From Lineus longissimus (lineage: Eukaryota; Nemertea; Pilidiophora; Heteronemertea; Lineidae): 64,000 nucleotides of DNA. Every line of letters begins with the position of its first letter. Within the stretch, counting starts at the first letter, position 1. Of this stretch, positions 60,830-64,000 are shown one piece after another. The notes beneath the pieces are model-generated. The model was not told the DNA's origin, did no database searches, and worked only from the letters and a program-made list of their open reading frames with translations. The translations under genes were made by a program, and so were the position numbers. The stretch spans positions 4,402,501-4,466,500 of the forward strand of contig NC_088313.1 in the NCBI RefSeq assembly GCF_910592395.1, written 5' to 3'.

Positions 60830-63800
60830 TATGGTAGCAGTTGAGGTGGACCGACCATTTGCTTAGATGGCAGATGAAAGGCAGCCATAATGAAATAACG
60901 AAGTTAATAGAAACCAAATTGAGAAGAATAAAAAATTATGCATCTACGGATTCCTTTATCAACAATAGTATAAGCCCTAATCTCAGTGCAAGTCCGACAT
61001 CCACCAACCAGGATTCGAATCCGAGGAAATTACCATCATCAAATCAGGGCTTCTGGCGAGAAGTACACTTTCGTCTTTTATCCCGTGGTTTGGGTTACCG
61101 AGTGATTGAACGGTTCATTTTATGGCCCAGTGGATGTTAGATTTTTAGCGCGAATGCCTCGTTGGCCATTGATCGTCTGTGATTAGCCGCATTCGATCGT
61201 GTGGTAACGTACGCTGCCCGCGTTACAGTTCTTTTATACAACTTCCGGCAAATTGAATTGATATTCTCATGGCCTTAAAAAGCCAAGATCGGACCATTCA
61301 GACGGCGTGTCAATTTGGTAATTTTTGCATTGATAAAAGCAGTTTATCATCCATTTATTTATTTCTCAGTACAAAATAGGATATGTATCAGTACCGTAGA
61401 ACAATTCGAAACAGACAATAACGTCACAATTCGAACGGAACTCCTTGTGCTCTAAACTATTTCTAGTATGAAAGATTCAAACGTTGATGAACAAGTCAAC
61501 TACTTGAAGCTGCTTATTGCCTTACTCCTTCGCGGATCCAGTGACCCAACTCATCAACTAAAAAGCCAATGCCACGAGAGTGTAAAAGCTTTTTAATTGA
61601 ATTCCAATCACAATTTGACATGATCATGATCATTCACGCCTAATCAAACTTGAAAACCCCATGGATACGTTAGCTCATTTTACCATGAAATGCCACTGGT
61701 TTAGGCTGAGTGGCAGGCGAGACGTCAGATTCTCACTGATAAAATGCATAATTCACGTTAGTGTTGATGCCGCGTCATTTCGATTATCATCACAAGAGAG
61801 AAGTGCGATTTTTTTCTGTCTCAATTATACGAGGGTAGTGTAGCACTGGATTGGCATCGCGTTTTTGACTACATTCATTACGGCTGTGGCAGCTTTCAGC
61901 TTAACTCGCTGTAGTGTAAGGGGTGCTTTTGATGAAGCTTGAAGGTTGAATCTATTCTACCATCACTCTACCACCATGGATAAAGGACTAGCTGGAGTAT
62001 ATGTAACTGGCGTTCCGTACATATACATGCCAAATATTTGCGAGAGTTTTATTTCCGATGAATTCGCGAATAACATCAATGTACGTAAATAAAAGTTGCG
62101 AGAATTTCCTCATATCGTGTCACCAATGCCAATATCCCCCGAATGGCCGACTGACGTGGCAAGGCGACTCCCTGAGCGTAAAATGGTCCCAACACCACGA
62201 GGTGATTCATAATTAACTTCGATGCGACTCGGGGATTGAGGATGTGACCTAGTTGGATGTGTGATAATTGAAGAGGGAATGGATCATTGCAGATGGTCGG
62301 CAAGTGCAATGATGGTAATTATGGCCAAAATCAATGTCAAATCACTGCTCACTTTGTCTCGATATGCAAAGAGTAAAACACCGTCACAGTGGTGTTTGAA
62401 CAGAATAACTGTTTTCTATGCTTTTGTTTTGAGAAAGAAAGTTCTTTTAGATCGTTCTGGACTGACAACTACGTAAACATCGATATATGATGTACTCCAG
62501 AATAGTTTAACTCAATTATAGTTTAGTAAATCAAAATTCTAATTTTACCAGATTGGCAGTCATACATAGATCAATAAGTCGTCGGTGTATGCTCCTTTTG
62601 CTGCGAAATGACAAAACTTCTGCCCCTAAAAAGTAAATGTGGAATGTGAAATGTGAAACTTACTGGACAGAAATCGATAGTATCACAAGAGCCAGGATGA
62701 TTTCTAATTTCTTACGAGTGTCCCCGAGGCCAAAATCGATGTACACAGATTTAATAATAGATTGTTCAAGTCAAGTCAACCCCTTCTACGGGCTCATGCC
62801 ATTCAACGCCTTAATCCAACTTTAGCCAGGTAAAACGTTTGTCACGCCTTGTGATAACTTTGAATGATAAGAAGGCGGACTTTAAAAGGTGAAACAAAAC
62901 CTGTTGAAACATCACTCACATGATTCCATACATTTTTTATCAACAAGGTTTAAGTTCATTTTTCAATAAAAATAAGTTATCAGATTTCATTTCGTCATGA
63001 TCGATAATTTGATAAAGAGCCATGTCTTATACACCCGCCTCCTGTGAGTAAGGTCAAGTTCAGGTATAAGAGAAGGAGGGGCCACTATAATAACCAGACA
63101 GACACACCCAAGAAATATCCACATGTATACTATAAATTGCTTAGTCCTCGGTCTGACCTCCTGGTCATTTGCAATGTTTGCTAAAGACTGCAAGCCAGTA
63201 CTAATAGAATGATACCTCTCTCACTTTTATACAGTCTATAATAACCGAGTGACATCCTAATTTTTGAAAAAGAAGCAAAGGAATCTATGTATTTCATATT
63301 TCTTTAATTGATGAGAAAGATGGGTACACAGCCTCATTTGAAATGTGCAATTATTTTATTAGCATGATTGGCACGTTTTGTTTGCGGGGAATATTCAGGG
63401 TTTTTTTATACTGAAATAATTTCCGAAAATTAAAGTTCAAAGGTTATTGAAGAGCAAATTTGACTATAAAAGCCCCCGATACTCAGAACTATGACTAAGC
63501 GCCAGACTTTAGTTAAAATGCTTTTCTTATACATTCTTAGAGGATATTCTTAAGCACGCACCCTAGTCACGGAGGATTACTTGAGAATTTGACTCAGCAG
63601 TTGTTGCGATAATGTACACTAAGTAGAGCTGCATTATGACTCGACGATTTCTTTATATCATCATATATGGTACTACGTGCGCACGCCTTACGGCAGGGAA
63701 GACGATACGGCAGGAAAGGTGGACAAGATTAAGTCTCACGAAGTCATCAAGAGGCGTATATACTATCTCAAAGCACATCGGTACTTTGTACACTTTTCAA

Positions 63801-64000
63801 AGGAATGTTCTTATCACTAGAATAGGTTTCCATCGGATGCCAGAACGAACGCATTACGGCTTTGTTACTTTATGCTTTACTGCCCACAAACCGAACCAAC
63901 AAAAGCTTTTGCTTTGCAAGTCGCATGCAAAGTGAGATTCAGGCAAAATCGTTTTCGTCGGTATGGTGGTGTCGCCTCGGACATGCGGTATCGCAGAACC
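60830..64000. other. Non-coding stretch, no gene recognised
   Basis: Frames reach 99 codons (60841-61140 and 63636-63935, plus) without any domain I know. ATTCGAATCC near 61010 resembles a tRNA B box but has no matching arms. The last frame (63636-63935) begins with a short hydrophobic stretch that could pass for a signal peptide, but nothing else supports a gene. Confidence 0.4.

Noticed and set aside
59835-60844. Several repetitive proline/lysine- and tryptophan-rich frames
   Set aside because: They come from the 15-bp and 7-bp units of the foldback arms, open in many frames on both strands.
61006-61026. ATTCGAATCC resembling a tRNA T-loop
   Set aside because: The flanking arms do not pair on either strand and no A box or acceptor stem is found at tRNA spacing.

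Overview
This is nuclear DNA from an animal, most likely a marine invertebrate. It is AT-rich. No frame on either strand stays open beyond about 160 codons, and I found no operons and no rRNA, tRNA or histone genes. Decayed retrotransposons, short inverted-repeat transposons and microsatellites occur throughout. One repeat family here (ends with paired GGCC and CTCA hairpins, a microsatellite and a 3' stem-loop followed by A's) resembles Helentron-type or 'pearl'-like repeats that I associate with molluscs and other lophotrochozoans. That points loosely to such an animal. The assignment is inference from memory and not proof.

I recognise no intact host gene. The window reads as intergenic or intronic DNA. 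Supported features run as follows. At 2.7-3.8 kb and 57.9-59.0 kb are two nearly identical copies of a roughly 1.1 kb element made of three tandem modules. At 8.9-9.1 kb and 19.6-20.0 kb are 3' ends of two different non-LTR retrotransposons. At 12.46, 13.79 and 18.85 kb are three short inverted-repeat elements. At 15.0-16.4 kb a diverged repeat pair includes one copy with an open frame. At 40.1-43.5 kb lies a larger, diverged relative of the modular family, interrupted at 40.7-42.0 kb by a PIF/Harbinger-like element that keeps the starts of two converging genes. At 48.0-48.2 kb there is a promoter-like cluster (CArG box, TATA box, splice donor). At 55.9-56.8 kb there are degenerate direct repeats. 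At 60.0-60.8 kb a foldback element is built from short tandem repeats and flanked by an exact 10-bp target duplication.

The most interesting material is in the mobile elements. The foldback element at 60 kb has arms that each contain a complete smaller hairpin. The Harbinger derivative has lost its middle but retains the first exons of both genes. The modular family carries, once or more per copy, motifs resembling CTCF sites and nuclear-receptor response elements, and its 5' and 3' ends change in step between subfamilies. Between these elements are long stretches in which I see only short shadow reading frames, short tandem duplications and scattered TACATGTA palindromes.
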